From NCBI RefSeq assembly GCF_000368625.1, contig NZ_KB849575.1, positions 737,202 through 801,201 of the forward strand: a stretch of DNA of 64,000 nt, in the 5' to 3' direction. Under the pieces are notes generated by a model. It did no database searches, was not told where the DNA came from, and saw nothing but the letters and a program-made list of their open reading frames with translations. Positions 17,605 through 27,869 of the stretch are shown piece by piece. Made by a program: the position numbers and the translations under genes. The first letter of the stretch is position 1, and each line of letters opens with the position of its first letter. The stretch is from Acinetobacter schindleri CIP 107287. Its GTDB lineage: Bacteria; Pseudomonadota; Gammaproteobacteria; Pseudomonadales; Moraxellaceae.

Positions 17605-18552
17605 ATGAAGCAGCAACATGGCATCGCATTAATAACCATTCTGGTGATGGTTACACTGGCAACCATCCTGGCGGCAACGATTGCCAAACGTCAGGCTGCG
17701 ACTGCGGAAAGTACAGCTTATCTGATGCGCCAAAATCAGTCCTTGATGTATGCCAAAAGTGCTGAAGCCTTCTTTTCCGAGTTGCTTGTAGATGATGCTG
17801 AAAATGCCGCTGATATTGATCATCTGAACGAAACCTGGGCACAACAGATGCCACCTTTTCCTGTGGATGATGGCTATATTGCTGGCAGGCTAGAGGATGA
17901 GTCGGGCAAGTTTAATCTGAACAGTCTGGTGGCTGAAGATGGAACCGTAAATGAACCGGCGAAAAAATGGTTTGAACTGATTTTGAAACGGGTTGGATTA
18001 CCGGAACAATTAAGTGAAGCAGTGATTGACTGGCAGGATCAAGATGAACTGCCAATTGGTGCTATGGGAGCAGAATCCATTCATTATCAAGGTTTGCCAA
18101 ATGCTGCATTGCCACCCAATGCCAATTTTCATAGTATAGAACAACTCAAGCTGGTACGAGGTTTTGAAGAGAACCGCTATAAACTGCTGCTACCATACGT
18201 AACGGCAGCCCCGCTAAAGGATACGCAAGTGAATATCAATACGGCACCAGCGGCTTTGCTGGCAAGTCTGGATGACAAGCTGGATGTGAATGCTGTGCAA
18301 CAAGCTTTGGATCTTAAATTTGGTAAACAGGAGCACTTTTCTAATGTATCTGAACTTTGGCAAGTTGCTCCTTTTGATCAGATAGCTGCTGAAAATCGTA
18401 ACCAGTTTGCCACACTATTGGGCGTAAAGTCCCAGTTCTTTAAAGCACGGATTGAAGTGATGCTGAATGAGCGTAAGCGTCAGTTTAGCAGTGATCTGAT
18501 ACGGCAAGATAAGCAGGTCTATGTCTCGTATCGCAGTATGGCGCCATTTTAA
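17605..18552 (+). CDS. gspK: Type II secretion minor pseudopilin GspK
   Basis: GspK (XcpX) caps the pseudopilus tip. The 315-residue protein is the largest minor pseudopilin, as is usual. It has a short leader ending MKQQHG and mature sequence IALITILVMVTLATI, with a non-glutamate at +5, a known peculiarity of GspK. The helical insertion domain and the VNINTAPAALLASL motif near residue 210 are typical. It ends the gspH-I-J-K series; no clear terminator is seen in the 147 bases before the next gene. Confidence 0.92.
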   Translation: MKQQHGIALITILVMVTLATILAATIAKRQAATAESTAYLMRQNQSLMYAKSAEAFFSELLVDDAENAADIDHLNETWAQQMPPFPVDDGYIAGRLEDESGKFNLNSLVAEDGTVNEPAKKWFELILKRVGLPEQLSEAVIDWQDQDELPIGAMGAESIHYQGLPNAALPPNANFHSIEQLKLVRGFEENRYKLLLPYVTAAPLKDTQVNINTAPAALLASLDDKLDVNAVQQALDLKFGKQEHFSNVSELWQVAPFDQIAAENRNQFATLLGVKSQFFKARIEVMLNERKRQFSSDLIRQDKQVYVSYRSMAPF

Positions 18553-18699
18553 ATTATCTTCATACTTCAGCCAGAGTGCGTAGAAGCTGTATATGATCCG
18601 TTTTGTCTATTAACGTGAACTGCAAAATTAATCCTCCTTCTTCTAGTTTTGCTTTATAATTGTAGTGAATTCACCTATTTTTTGACGACATTACGGCAC

Positions 18700-19296
18700 A
18701 TGTTAATTCGTAAGCTATTTAAGTTTGAAAATGCTCATATCGTGCGAAATTGCACATCGGATCGCTGTAAGCGTTCGATCCATGGTCATAGTTATAAAGT
18801 AGAATTATTACTGAAAGCCTCTAAGCTCGATCATGGTCAGATGGTATATGACTTTGGCTTGCTAAAAGGTGTCATCAAGGACTTTTTTGATTCATTCGAT
18901 CATGCTATCTGCTTTTGGCAGGACGATAATCCCGAATACATTCAGGCCTGCAAGAATTTTAGTGCACGTTGGGTGTCATTGCCAGTATCGCCGTCTGCTG
19001 AACAGTTCTCGCGTATTTTCTTCTTTTTAGCGCAGCAAGTGCTGGCTTCAACCATTACCCAGAATGGTGAAGGAGATGTCGAGGTGTATTCCGTGATTGT
19101 GCATGAAACCGATACCGGTTACGCGCAAAGCTTTTTGGAAGATATCGAAAATGAGCAAATGGGGCTACTTAACCTGGATCAGATTGAATTTTCTGAACAG
19201 GTACAAGCTGAATGGACTGATCCTGATATGTTCAGCAAGTTGAAACAGGGGATTCCATTCCACAATCCAACCGTAGACTTACAGGTAAAAGTTTAA
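18700..19296 (+). CDS. 6-carboxytetrahydropterin synthase (QueD)/PTPS-family protein
   Basis: This 198-residue member of the 6-pyruvoyltetrahydropterin synthase fold carries the zinc ligands in FENAH and HGHSY, a cysteine-containing NCTSDRCKR segment at the catalytic position, and the YDFGLLK and FDHAI motifs. A glutamate lies in VHETDTGYA. QueD makes carboxytetrahydropterin for queuosine and 7-deazaguanine synthesis. It is longer than the roughly 120-residue QueD enzymes, so function may differ. ATG 18700 is used; the longer frame from TTG 18649 lies in likely promoter sequence. No other que genes are nearby. Confidence 0.8.
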   Translation: MLIRKLFKFENAHIVRNCTSDRCKRSIHGHSYKVELLLKASKLDHGQMVYDFGLLKGVIKDFFDSFDHAICFWQDDNPEYIQACKNFSARWVSLPVSPSAEQFSRIFFFLAQQVLASTITQNGEGDVEVYSVIVHETDTGYAQSFLEDIENEQMGLLNLDQIEFSEQVQAEWTDPDMFSKLKQGIPFHNPTVDLQVKV

Positions 19297-19341
19297 GCTG
19301 TTTCAGTTTTAAACTGCATGACATCAATTTAGGATGAAAAA

Positions 19342-20058
19342 ATGTCTTTATTAACTGAACAGCAAATTGCAAAACTGAATAAAGTCCAGCTGGATGAAAG
19401 CTGGAAATATAGCCTGAGTGATTTTTTACTCGGTGCAAAAATGGATGCACTTAAAAATTTTCTGATTGAAGAAAAAAAAGCAGATAAAGTTATTTATCCA
19501 CCGAATCATCTGATTTTTAATGCGCTAAATACGACACCGCTGGATCAGGTGAAAGTGGTGATTTTAGGGCAAGATCCTTATCATGGTCCAAATCAAGCAC
19601 ATGGCTTGAGTTTCTCGGTGCAAAAAGGGGTTGCATTGCCTCCATCTTTGCGTAATATTTTTCATGAGTTGCACTCGGAGCTGGGCGTGCCTATTCCTAA
19701 ACATGGCAACTTGACCCATTGGGCAGAGCAAGGTGTATTGCTCCTGAATGCAGTATTAACCGTAGAAGCGGGCCAGCCGACTTCACATCAAAAACGTGGC
19801 TGGGAAGAATTTACTGATCACGTGATTGATGTCATTAATGAACAACGTGAAAATGTAGTCTTTATTCTTTGGGGTGCTTACGCGCAGCGTAAAGGACAAC
19901 GCATTGACCAGAATAAACACCTTGTACTTAAAGCCGCACACCCGTCGCCGTTGTCGGCAAACCGTGGCGGATTCTTTGGTTGTAAGGTATTTTCCAAAGC
20001 AAACAATTATCTTAAACAACATGGCATTGAGCCTATAGATTGGCAGCTGGACGCATGA
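19342..20058 (+). CDS. ung: Uracil-DNA glycosylase
   Basis: Ung removes uracil from DNA and starts base-excision repair. The 238-residue protein has the catalytic water-activating motif [13 protein letters not shown] near residues 73-85 and the DNA-intercalating loop [10 protein letters not shown] near 198, both diagnostic of family 1 enzymes. An AGGATG box precedes the ATG. The TGA stop overlaps the start of the next gene (ATGA). Confidence 0.97.
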   Translation: MSLLTEQQIAKLNKVQLDESWKYSLSDFLLGAKMDALKNFLIEEKKADKVIYPPNHLIFNALNTTPLDQVKVVILGQDPYHGPNQAHGLSFSVQKGVALPPSLRNIFHELHSELGVPIPKHGNLTHWAEQGVLLLNAVLTVEAGQPTSHQKRGWEEFTDHVIDVINEQRENVVFILWGAYAQRKGQRIDQNKHLVLKAAHPSPLSANRGGFFGCKVFSKANNYLKQHGIEPIDWQLDA

Positions 20059-21179
20059 CATATTCTCCTGTATCAAAACAATATCACTCGGATCTGATTG
20101 TCGAAGAAGCCCAAAATGGATGGCGCATCGTTCGATTAAATCGTCCGAAATCACTACATGCACTGGATGAAACCATTGCATCGGCCTTGCTTGAGGTTTT
20201 TGAAGATTTTCATCACGATGACAATGTAAAAGCAATCTGGTTTGATTCGACCACCCCTAAAGCATTCTGTGCAGGTGGGGATGTACGTAAATTGCGTCAG
20301 TTAGTCATCAATGATGAAGTTGCAACTGCGAACAAATTCTTTGAGCAGGAATATGCTTTAGATCTGTTGCTACATAACTATGCCAAACCAGTGCTGGTAT
20401 GGGGCGAAGGTTATGTGATGGGGGGTGGTCTAGGTTTATTTATGGCGGCACCGTTCCGCCTGGTAACGCCATATTCTCGTCTGGCGATGCCTGAAATCAA
20501 TATCGGTCTGTATCCAGACGTTGGTGCAACGCGTTTTCTGGCAGACCGTGGTGCAATTGGTTTATTTACCGGTTTAACAGGTTCAATCATGACCGCGGCT
20601 GGCGCGTATGGTATTGGTTGGGCTACCCATATCTGCGATATGCAGCGTGATGCTGTTCTGCACAAAATGGTCAATGTTGACTGGGAGCATTATCCGGCGG
20701 GAGATTTCCGCGCTATTGATGATACGTTAAACAGTATGCATCGTCCTGTAGGGCCTGGACCATTGCAAAATTCACTTGATGTTATTCATAGTGTCTGCCG
20801 TGGCGTTAATTTTGAACATGATTATGAAGCTATTGTTGGTTTAAGGGATGCGCGCAGCGACTGGCTGCGTCAAGCCAGTGAAAATCTTCAAAAAGGCTCT
20901 CCAGCAACTGCTGCTTTAACCTGGCTGTTATGGCAATGGGGTAAACAGGTACATTCCTGGAATGAAGTTTTTGAGCTGGAAATCCAGATTTCCGACTGGA
21001 AAATTCGTCATCCGGACTTTGTCGAAGGTGTGCGGGCACGTCTGGTCGATAAGGATCTATCTCCGGAATGGGAGAAAGGTACTGACCTGAGTCTGAAAGG
21101 TATCTTTGGCAATAATCCACCCGTTACTCAAATTGACAGCTGGAATGCGCTATTAAGACAGTATGGTGTCATCAGCTGA
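20055..21179 (+). CDS. Enoyl-CoA hydratase/isomerase family, 3-hydroxyisobutyryl-CoA hydrolase-like
   Basis: This 374-residue crotonase-fold protein has the oxyanion-hole segment [16 protein letters not shown] and the second loop [13 protein letters not shown], with [18 protein letters not shown]. The length and these motifs fit the 3-hydroxyisobutyryl-CoA hydrolase branch (valine degradation) rather than the roughly 260-residue enoyl-CoA hydratases. ATG 20055 overlaps the ung stop; a TTG at 20040 is ignored. It is followed three bases later by tadA. The substrate is inferred from family only. Confidence 0.85.
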   Translation: MTYSPVSKQYHSDLIVEEAQNGWRIVRLNRPKSLHALDETIASALLEVFEDFHHDDNVKAIWFDSTTPKAFCAGGDVRKLRQLVINDEVATANKFFEQEYALDLLLHNYAKPVLVWGEGYVMGGGLGLFMAAPFRLVTPYSRLAMPEINIGLYPDVGATRFLADRGAIGLFTGLTGSIMTAAGAYGIGWATHICDMQRDAVLHKMVNVDWEHYPAGDFRAIDDTLNSMHRPVGPGPLQNSLDVIHSVCRGVNFEHDYEAIVGLRDARSDWLRQASENLQKGSPATAALTWLLWQWGKQVHSWNEVFELEIQISDWKIRHPDFVEGVRARLVDKDLSPEWEKGTDLSLKGIFGNNPPVTQIDSWNALLRQYGVIS

Positions 21180-21182
21180 TTC

Positions 21183-21704
21183 ATGACTGAATATATTAAA
21201 ACCGATGCAGAATGGATGCAGTTTGCCTACGAGCAGGCTGCATTAGCAGCAGCGCAGGGAGAAATTCCTGTGGGTGCAATTATTGTCAGTAATAACCAGA
21301 TTATTGGTCAAGGCTTCAATTCTCCAATTTCATTAAATGACCCTACCGCACATGCAGAGATTGTGGCCATTCGTGAAGCCTGTCAGTCCATTCAAAACTA
21401 CCGCCTGCCTGATGATGCAGTTCTCTACGTGACTTTGGAGCCTTGCACCATGTGTGTAGGGGCACTGGTACATTCACGGATTTCCCGCGTGGTTTTTGGT
21501 ACCACAGAGCCGAAAGCAGGCTCACTGATCAGTGCACGTAAGCTCTTTGAAACTGGCTACTACAATCATGTTTTTGAGTTTGAATCGGGATGCTTGCAAG
21601 CTCAGTGTGCCGGGCAGCTCAGCGATTTCTTTAGAATGCGCCGGGAACAGAAAAGACAATTAAAGTTACAAGAAAGGCAAATGAATGCTCAGAATCAGGC
21701 CTGA
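21183..21704 (+). CDS. tadA: tRNA adenosine(34) deaminase TadA
   Basis: TadA converts adenosine to inosine at the wobble position of tRNA-Arg(ACG) and is essential in most bacteria. The 173-residue deaminase has the zinc and proton-shuttle motif HAEIVAIREA near residue 57 and PCTMCVGALVHSRI near 90. The C-terminal helix is basic (RREQKRQLKLQERQ). It follows the crotonase gene by three bases. Confidence 0.95.
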   Translation: MTEYIKTDAEWMQFAYEQAALAAAQGEIPVGAIIVSNNQIIGQGFNSPISLNDPTAHAEIVAIREACQSIQNYRLPDDAVLYVTLEPCTMCVGALVHSRISRVVFGTTEPKAGSLISARKLFETGYYNHVFEFESGCLQAQCAGQLSDFFRMRREQKRQLKLQERQMNAQNQA

Positions 21705-21752
21705 ATTCTGTTTAATATTAGCCCTTAAAAATAACAACCCCAACCAGGACTT

Positions 21753-22187
21753 ATGATGAACGCCATACAAGTAAAAAAAGAATTTCCTGCACCTTTAGCG
21801 CAGGTGTTTGACCTGTTGTCTAAACACGCAACTTATAATGTAGCCTTTGCCCCGATTCAGGTGGAACGTATCAAGGATTCTGCGGATCCTGAACGTCCTG
21901 ATGGTCTGGGGTCAATTCGTAGCCTGGGCATTGGGCCGATCAAACCGTTAAAGGAACAGATCACACTGCTTGAGCCGAATTCGCGGATTGAATATAAAAT
22001 TATTAAAAATCCGCTGGTGAAACATCACTTGGGTATTATTGAGTTTGAAGCAGTTTCAGATGATAAAACGCTGGTGACCTATACTATTGAATTACAGACT
22101 CGTGCACCCTTTGTCAGCAAATTAATCCTTGCACAGCTAAAAGCAGGGATTAAACTAGGCTTCGCGAAACTCGCAAAATCTGTTTAA
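21753..22187 (+). CDS. SRPBCC (START-like) family protein
   Basis: This 144-residue protein has no signal peptide. The opening [18 protein letters not shown] and alternating beta pattern are those of polyketide cyclase/dehydrase-type SRPBCC domains, which bind hydrophobic ligands in a helix-grip fold. No ligand or pathway can be read from the sequence. It lies between tadA and cmk on the same strand. Confidence 0.75.
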   Translation: MMNAIQVKKEFPAPLAQVFDLLSKHATYNVAFAPIQVERIKDSADPERPDGLGSIRSLGIGPIKPLKEQITLLEPNSRIEYKIIKNPLVKHHLGIIEFEAVSDDKTLVTYTIELQTRAPFVSKLILAQLKAGIKLGFAKLAKSV

Positions 22188-22204
22188 ACAACAATGGAAA
22201 AGCA

Positions 22205-22888
22205 ATGACAGTTCAAATTATTACCATTGATGGACCAAGTGGTTCGGGCAAGGGGACACTCGCTGCGAAAATTGCAGCACATTACGGTTTCCATCTGTTA
22301 GATTCAGGTGCGTTATATCGCCTGCTTGGATTGTCATTGCAGCAGCAGGATTTGCTGGACTCATTAGATAATGAACTGGAAAAATGCGTACACATTGCTA
22401 CAAATTTAGACATCCAGTTTACAAGTACTGCAACCGGAATACAGGTATGGTTAGAAGGTGAGGATGTGACCCATACTATCCGTACTGAACGTGTTGGTGA
22501 GTTTGCCTCAAAAGTTGCCGCAATTCCTGAACTTAGAGCTGCTTTAGTGGGTCGTCAGCATGCTTTTGCACAAGAACCAGGTCTGGTGGCAGATGGTCGT
22601 GACATGGCAACCAGTATCTTTCCGAATGCCCAAGCCAAGATATATTTGACCGCATCGGCTGAATCACGTGCGAACAGACGAGTAAAGCAGTTGCAGGGCA
22701 TGGGGCTGGATGCTAAAATAAGCGACATTTTAGCTAATATACAGGCTCGAGATAAAAGAGATATGGAACGCACGGTCGCTCCGCTCAAGCCGGCAACAGA
22801 TGCTTATATCATCGACAGCTCAGAACTGGGTATCGATGAAGTATTTAATCTGATGACCGCTTATATCGACAGCCAGTTAGCTCATTAA
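22205..22888 (+). CDS. cmk: Cytidylate kinase
   Basis: Cmk phosphorylates CMP and dCMP. The 227-residue protein begins with the P-loop [15 protein letters not shown] and has the substrate-site motifs LDSGALYR and VADGRDMAT, as in the family. It lies immediately upstream of rpsA, a conserved pairing in proteobacteria. Confidence 0.96.
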   Translation: MTVQIITIDGPSGSGKGTLAAKIAAHYGFHLLDSGALYRLLGLSLQQQDLLDSLDNELEKCVHIATNLDIQFTSTATGIQVWLEGEDVTHTIRTERVGEFASKVAAIPELRAALVGRQHAFAQEPGLVADGRDMATSIFPNAQAKIYLTASAESRANRRVKQLQGMGLDAKISDILANIQARDKRDMERTVAPLKPATDAYIIDSSELGIDEVFNLMTAYIDSQLAH

Positions 22889-23003
22889 CCGAATTATCAA
22901 ATTCAGCAGACGCATAGCTCGATCAGTTTTATATGGGACTATGTAGACGCTTAACTAAACCGGCCTTGTCTGATCCAAGACCGCTGACTTTATCGGAAAT
23001 ATC

Positions 23004-24680
23004 ATGACCGAATCTTTTGCAGCCCTCTTTGAAGAAAGCGAATTAAACCTCAACGTTGAAAAGGGTGCAGTCATCCAAGGCGTTGTAGTAAGCATCGACT
23101 CTGACTGGGTAACTGTTGACACTGGCCTTAAATCTGAAGGCGTTGTTGACCGTGCTGAGTTCTTAAATGAACAACGCGAACTTGAAGTTCAAGTTGGCGA
23201 CACTGTAGACGTAGTTGTTGAAGCACTTGACAACGGTATGGGTCAAACTGTTCTTTCTCGCGAAAAAGCTAAACGCGCTGAGACTTGGACTAAACTTGAA
23301 AAAATCTTTGAAGACGGCGAAATCGTTACTGGTGTTATCTCTGGTAAAGTTAAAGGCGGTTTCACTGTTGACATCGGTCCAGTACGTGCGTTCCTTCCTG
23401 GTTCTTTAGTTGATACTCGTCCTATTCGTGATACGACTCACTTAGAAGGCAAAGAGCTAGAATTCAAAGTAATCAAGCTTGACGCTAAACGTAACAACGT
23501 TGTTGTTTCACGTCGTGCTGTTATGGAAGCTGAATCTTCAGCTGACCGCGAAGCGCTTCTTGCTCAGCTTGAAGAAGGTCAAACAGTTACTGGTACGATT
23601 AAGAACCTTACTGACTACGGCGCGTTCGTTGACCTTGGCGGTATCGACGGTCTTCTTCACATCACTGACATGGCTTGGAAACGTATCAAGCACCCATCAG
23701 AAGTTGTGGAAGTTGGTCAAGAAGTTACTGTTAAAGTACTTAAATTCGACCGCGAACGTAACCGCGTATCTTTAGGTCTTAAACAATTAGGCGAAGATCC
23801 ATGGTTAGCGATCATGAGCCGTTACCCTAAAGGTTCTATCGTTAAAGCTCGCGTAACTAACCTAACTGACTACGGCTGTTTCGCAGAAATCGCTGAAGGC
23901 GTTGAAGGTCTAGTACACGTGTCTGAAATGGACCACACTAACAAAAACATCCACCCATCTAAAGTAGTTCAGATCGGTGACGAAGTTGACGTTATGGTTC
24001 TTGAAGTAGACGAAGAGCGTCGTCGTATTTCTCTTGGTATCAAACAAACTCGTGCTAACCCATGGGAAGAGTTTGCTAAGAACCACGACAAAGGCGAGAA
24101 AGTATCTGGTACGATCAAGTCTATCACTGACTTCGGTATCTTCATCGGTTTACCAGGCGGTATCGATGGTCTAGTTCACTTGTCTGACATCTCTTGGAAC
24201 GAACAAGGCGAAGAAGCGATTCGTCGTTACAAGAAAGGTGACACAGTTGAAGCGGTTATCTTGTCTGTAGACGCTGAAGGCAACCGTATCAGCCTTGGTA
24301 TCAAACAATTGAACAGCGATCCATTCAACGATTTCTTAGCTGCTAACGAACGCGGTGCACTTGTTAAAGGTACTGTAACTGCTGTTGACGCTAAAGGCGC
24401 TACAGTTAAGTTAGCTGACGAAGTTGAAGCGACTCTTAAAGCATCTGAAATCAACCGCGACCGCGTTGAAGATGCAACTAAGTTCCTTGAAGTTGGTCAA
24501 GAAGTTGAAGCTAAGATCATCAATGTAGATCGTAAATCTCGCTCTATCAATTTGTCTATCAAAGCGAAAGACGAAGCTGAAGAGAAAGAAGCTGTTGCTA
24601 ACTTGAAAACAGCTGCTGCTGGTCAAGAAAATGGTCCTAAGACTATTGGTGACCTGATTAAGGCGCAAATGAGCAACTAA
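23004..24680 (+). CDS. rpsA: 30S ribosomal protein S1
   Basis: S1 brings mRNA to the 30S subunit and lets it translate structured or weak leaders. The 558-residue protein contains six S1 RNA-binding repeats; repeats 3-6 show the recurring DYGAF/DFGIF and GLVH.S patterns. Codon choice is visibly more uniform than in its neighbours, as expected for a highly expressed gene. The 115-base leader from cmk has no recognisable Shine-Dalgarno sequence, consistent with S1 autoregulation in other bacteria; autoregulation here is inference. Confidence 0.97.
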   Translation: MTESFAALFEESELNLNVEKGAVIQGVVVSIDSDWVTVDTGLKSEGVVDRAEFLNEQRELEVQVGDTVDVVVEALDNGMGQTVLSREKAKRAETWTKLEKIFEDGEIVTGVISGKVKGGFTVDIGPVRAFLPGSLVDTRPIRDTTHLEGKELEFKVIKLDAKRNNVVVSRRAVMEAESSADREALLAQLEEGQTVTGTIKNLTDYGAFVDLGGIDGLLHITDMAWKRIKHPSEVVEVGQEVTVKVLKFDRERNRVSLGLKQLGEDPWLAIMSRYPKGSIVKARVTNLTDYGCFAEIAEGVEGLVHVSEMDHTNKNIHPSKVVQIGDEVDVMVLEVDEERRRISLGIKQTRANPWEEFAKNHDKGEKVSGTIKSITDFGIFIGLPGGIDGLVHLSDISWNEQGEEAIRRYKKGDTVEAVILSVDAEGNRISLGIKQLNSDPFNDFLAANERGALVKGTVTAVDAKGATVKLADEVEATLKASEINRDRVEDATKFLEVGQEVEAKIINVDRKSRSINLSIKAKDEAEEKEAVANLKTAAAGQENGPKTIGDLIKAQMSN

Positions 24681-24740
24681 GTAAGCACAGGAAATGTATT
24701 GTTAATGTAAGTTAACTAATATTTTCTGAACGATTACTGT

Positions 24741-24780
24741 AAACGGTAGCGTAGTATTTAATTATTGCGCTACCGTTTTG
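24741..24780 (+). terminator. Terminator after rpsA
   Basis: A long stem AAACGGTAGCG/CGCTACCGTTT with a T-rich tail lies 60 bases after the rpsA stop. Confidence 0.85.
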
Positions 24781-24843
24781 TATTTAAACAGGTTATTATC
24801 GCCATAGAGAGTCCAAGTAGCTTGATAATTAAAGAGGTCGCAG

Positions 24844-25149
24844 ATGACTACTGAAGCACTTAATAAGTCTGATTTAATAGAGCGTATTTCCCTAAAGAAC
24901 CCGCATTTAGCTGAGCCTTTAGTTGAAGAAGCTGTGAAGATCATGATCGATCAAATGATCGAAGCATTATCGACAGACAACCGTATTGAGATTCGTGGGT
25001 TTGGCAGCTTCGCATTGCATCATCGCGAGCCACGTATTGGCCGAAACCCGAAAACCGGTAAGTCTGTTGAAGTCGCAGCAAAAGCGGTTCCACACTTCAA
25101 ACCAGGTAAGGCACTACGTGATGCTGTAAACGAATCAGCAAACAAATAA
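24844..25149 (+). CDS. ihfB: Integration host factor subunit beta
   Basis: IHF beta pairs with IHF alpha to bend DNA at specific sites. The 101-residue HU/IHF-fold protein has the DNA-contacting arm [19 protein letters not shown] near residues 45-65 and the conserved [11 protein letters not shown] end. It lies between rpsA and lapA, the standard order. A partner alpha subunit gene is not in the window. Confidence 0.95.
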   Translation: MTTEALNKSDLIERISLKNPHLAEPLVEEAVKIMIDQMIEALSTDNRIEIRGFGSFALHHREPRIGRNPKTGKSVEVAAKAVPHFKPGKALRDAVNESANK

Positions 25150-25164
25150 TTCAAGGGGCGTGTT

Positions 25165-25530
25165 ATGCGTTACGTACTCGTCGTTTTATTACTCGTTGTA
25201 TTTGGGTATTCACTGGCACTGGTATTGCAAAATGGAACTGAACTATCTGTAGACCTGTTATTTACTCAGGTTCCTGCAATGCGTTTAGGCCTGTTATTGT
25301 TGTTGACACTGTCATTGGGTGTCATTCTTGGCCTACTGCTGGGTGTACAGGTATTTAAAGTTTTCCAAAACAGCTGGGAAATTAAGCGACTGCGTAAAGA
25401 CATAGACCATCTTCGTAAAGAGCAGCTGAATACAGCGAAACTGATGGCAGCAGAAGCAGCTGCTCATTCACGCCATGAAAAGACAGTTGTTGATATCCAT
25501 CCTCAGGATCGACCTTCGACACCTTTATAA
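25165..25530 (+). CDS. lapA: LapA-domain (DUF1049) inner-membrane protein
   Basis: This 121-residue protein has two transmembrane segments (about 3-20 and 42-65) followed by a coiled, charged cytoplasmic tail. The pattern and the position between ihfB and pyrF match LapA of E. coli, which works with LapB in controlling LpxC turnover and lipopolysaccharide synthesis. No lapB is adjacent here, whereas E. coli has one. Confidence 0.82.
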   Translation: MRYVLVVLLLVVFGYSLALVLQNGTELSVDLLFTQVPAMRLGLLLLLTLSLGVILGLLLGVQVFKVFQNSWEIKRLRKDIDHLRKEQLNTAKLMAAEAAAHSRHEKTVVDIHPQDRPSTPL

Positions 25531-25579
25531 GGATGTGATGTCATAACTTTGACTATTTAAACTTCTCCTGATTATATTT

Positions 25580-25614
25580 AAAGCACTCTGATTCTTGCTC
25601 AGGGTGCTTTTTTA
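25580..25614 (+). terminator. Terminator after lapA
   Basis: The inverted repeat AAAGCACTCTGA/TCAGGGTGCTTT (one wobble pair) is followed by six T residues, 50 bases past the lapA stop. Confidence 0.85.
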
Positions 25615-25720
25615 TGCTTTAAGTTTTATAAACCCATTAAAAATAAAATTAATTAAAAAAATTGTTTTACAAATAAGAGATTTAAATTGAATTAAGAAAC
25701 AGTTTTCATAATTTATATAT

Positions 25721-25748
25721 TTGTTCATACAGCTGAAATCCGTATAAT
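25721..25748 (+). promoter_or_regulatory. Likely sigma-70 promoter of pyrF
   Basis: A TTGTTC -35 box and a perfect TATAAT -10 box are separated by 16 bases, placed 33 bases before the pyrF ATG in very AT-rich DNA. Confidence 0.6.
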
Positions 25749-25780
25749 GCCTTAATTTTGTCAATTTGAAGGGTCTTGTT

Positions 25781-26461
25781 ATGAGTATTATCGTTGCCTT
25801 GGATGCAAAAAGCCAATATGACGCATTGACGATTGCTGAGCAATTAGACCCTGAGCTTTGCCGTGTAAAAGTTGGTAAAGAGTTATTTACCCATGAAGGC
25901 CCATTAGTCGTCAAAGCACTGCAAGATAAAGGTTTTGAAGTTTTCCTTGATTTGAAATTTCACGATATTCCAAATACTACTGCGCAGGCAGTATGTGCAG
26001 CCGCAGACTTGGGTGTATGGATGGTGAATGTACATGCTTCTGGCGGTCGTAAAATGATGGAAACCTGTGTTGAGCGTCTTAAAGCTGGGAATTATAATAC
26101 CCAACTGATCGCGGTAACGGTATTAACTTCAATGGGCCGTGAAGATTTAAAAGATATAGGTCTGGATATTGAACCCTTTGAACATGTGAAACGTCTTGCT
26201 GCTTTGACCCAAGACAGTGGTCTAGATGGTGTGGTGTGTTCTGCGCAAGAAGCAAAAATGCTGCGCGAAACACTTGGTGCAGACTTTGCATTGGTGACGC
26301 CGGGGATCCGTCCGGAAGGCTCAAATGCAGACGACCAAAAGCGTATTGTGACACCGAAACAAGCAATGTTGGATGGTTCTACACATTTGGTGATTGGTCG
26401 TCCAATTACCAAATCTGAAAATATGCGTCAGACTTTAAAAGATATTCTGGCAACCTTGTAA
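25781..26461 (+). CDS. pyrF: Orotidine 5'-phosphate decarboxylase
   Basis: PyrF carries out the last step of UMP synthesis. The 226-residue TIM barrel has the catalytic [10 protein letters not shown] motif near residues 58-67 and the phosphate-binding VTPGIRPEG and VIGRPIT loops. ATG 25781 is preceded by GAAGGG at ideal spacing; an in-frame TTG at 25766 lies upstream of that box and is rejected. It is flanked by its own promoter and terminator, so it is probably monocistronic. Confidence 0.96.
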   Translation: MSIIVALDAKSQYDALTIAEQLDPELCRVKVGKELFTHEGPLVVKALQDKGFEVFLDLKFHDIPNTTAQAVCAAADLGVWMVNVHASGGRKMMETCVERLKAGNYNTQLIAVTVLTSMGREDLKDIGLDIEPFEHVKRLAALTQDSGLDGVVCSAQEAKMLRETLGADFALVTPGIRPEGSNADDQKRIVTPKQAMLDGSTHLVIGRPITKSENMRQTLKDILATL

Positions 26462-26476
26462 TTCTATCAATTCGAT

Positions 26477-26507
26477 AAAAAGCCTTTCAAACGAAAGGCT
26501 TTTTTTA
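26477..26507 (+). terminator. Terminator after pyrF
   Basis: The stem AAAGCCTTTC/GAAAGGCTTT is followed by a run of T residues, 15 bases past the stop. Confidence 0.9.
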
Positions 26508-26548
26508 TACATTGAAAAAACAGTATAAAAATAAAAAAGGAATTTACA

Positions 26549-26746
26549 ATGAAAACGCGAGAACAAAAATTACTGGAACAAAATCATGAATTGGAAAAAA
26601 TAGCAGATCAGCTTGAACAGCAACGACTCCAGAAACAGTATAACTCTGCGAGTTCATGGAATTGGATGTCGCGTCTTGATGGTGTTGATATTGTGGAACT
26701 GGCTTCAGAGATGGTTGATACAGTGGAAGAGCTATCAGGAGATTAA
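26549..26746 (+). CDS. Small uncharacterised protein with coiled-coil start
   Basis: This 65-residue acidic protein is preceded by an AAAAAGGAA ribosome binding site. Residues 1-30 are rich in Glu, Gln, Leu and Lys with heptad-like spacing (likely coiled coil). A short SSWNWMSRLDG turn and an amphipathic acidic end follow. It has no signal peptide or membrane segment. I do not recognise it. The good start signals and its isolation between a terminator and convergent lysO make it a likely real gene. Confidence 0.65.
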   Translation: MKTREQKLLEQNHELEKIADQLEQQRLQKQYNSASSWNWMSRLDGVDIVELASEMVDTVEELSGD

Positions 26747-26766
26747 CTTAAATATTTGATTATGAT

Positions 26767-26885
26767 TCTTCAATATTTTCCCTCACCTTTGCGAACTCAA
26801 AATATATTTTGAGGCTCTTCATTTCCCAAGGGGGGCTTTATTCTATTATTTTAAGCTTCGCTTCTCTCTCTTTGGGAGAGATTTA
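26767..26885. repeat. Intergenic palindrome-rich sequence between convergent genes
   Basis: The stretch contains a purine/pyrimidine-biased palindrome (TCTCTC...GAGAGA near 26866-26882), a CCCAAGGGG segment and a TCAAAATATATTTTGA inverted repeat. It lies between the 65-residue protein gene and lysO, and has the same style of CTCTCC/GGAGAG palindrome as 57290-57385. It resembles a dispersed intergenic repeat, possibly also acting as a terminator. Confidence 0.4.
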
Positions 26886-26900
26886 AAGAAAGTTAATGAA

Positions 26901-27809
26901 TTAGATGGCTGCTAAAACACTGACCATCATCGGTGCCAATACCGACAAAATAAAACCGCTTAACATGGCATGCGGAATAAAATCATTACCACAGGCCTGT
27001 TTTACCATCGGTAAGGTGACATCCATGGATGTTGCACCTGCAGCTGCAATTGCGGCACGTGGATAGCGCCAGCCAAGACAATACATCAGTAGAATTGCAA
27101 AGATTTCCCGAAACAGATCATTCATCAGTGCAATACTGCCCAATTCAGCATTCCTGAGTTCAGTTACCACAATACCGCTCATCGAGTAGAAGCCATAACC
27201 TTGCGATAGCATAATCAGGTCTTGAAGTCTGATATCAGATTGCCATGTCGCATAGAGCAGTACACTCAGTAGTGAACCAAGAATACAACCGAGTGGTACC
27301 AGCAGAATTTTCCAGTTTAGCCATGAGCGGTCAAGTGGGGAATAGGCAAGATCGAGTCCGATCAGGAACATAAACACAAGCAGTAAATGCCAGGTACTGA
27401 TTTGTGCCTGAATATTTAAGCTACCTAAACCCGCATGCAGCAAATAACCCATGCCGAGCGCAATAAAGGCATAACTGATATTGATGAGTGATTTAATTAC
27501 CAGTTGTGTAGAAACCCGTCCTGAGGAAGGTTGATAGCCTGCCCACTTAAACAGTAGATAACAACAGGTAAAGGCACCGAGTGAAGTGATCGCTGCAATA
27601 CTGAGAGAGGTACTCAGAATTTGATAAGGGTGCTTTAGTTCATCGAGAAGTTGTGAAAACTCAAAAGCAATCGAGATCAGTAGCACATAACTAAAATAGG
27701 GTAGAACGGCAAAAGATACTTTAACAACAGTTTGAGGCAACTTTCTGGCATACAGAAAGCCGATCGCCAGACAAAACAGTAATTGGAAGATAAGCCAAAA
27801 GGATTGCAT
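26901..27809 (-). CDS. lysO: LysO-family lysine exporter
   Basis: This 302-residue inner-membrane protein has about eight hydrophobic segments. The C-terminal half carries the LysO (YbjE, DUF340) hallmarks GYGFYSMSGI, GSIALMNDLFREI and ATSMDVTLPMVKQACG. E. coli LysO (299 residues) exports lysine and its toxic analogue thialysine. Substrate is assigned by family. It lies just downstream of the disrupted monooxygenase gene on the same strand. Confidence 0.88.
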   Translation of the reverse strand: MQSFWLIFQLLFCLAIGFLYARKLPQTVVKVSFAVLPYFSYVLLISIAFEFSQLLDELKHPYQILSTSLSIAAITSLGAFTCCYLLFKWAGYQPSSGRVSTQLVIKSLINISYAFIALGMGYLLHAGLGSLNIQAQISTWHLLLVFMFLIGLDLAYSPLDRSWLNWKILLVPLGCILGSLLSVLLYATWQSDIRLQDLIMLSQGYGFYSMSGIVVTELRNAELGSIALMNDLFREIFAILLMYCLGWRYPRAAIAAAGATSMDVTLPMVKQACGNDFIPHAMLSGFILSVLAPMMVSVLAAI

Positions 27810-27869
27810 AATCAGGAAAAATAAAAATTTTCCATATTATGCCATCCCTTTAACGAATATGTTGTTGCT

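Noticed and set aside
18610..18625. AACGTGAAC as a parS half-site
   Set aside because: Only part of the parS palindrome matches, so ParB binding is unlikely.
18649..18699. 17-codon N-terminal extension of the QueD-like protein from TTG
   Set aside because: The family begins at the MLIRKLFKFENAH region; the upstream codons are AT-rich leader with no homology signal.
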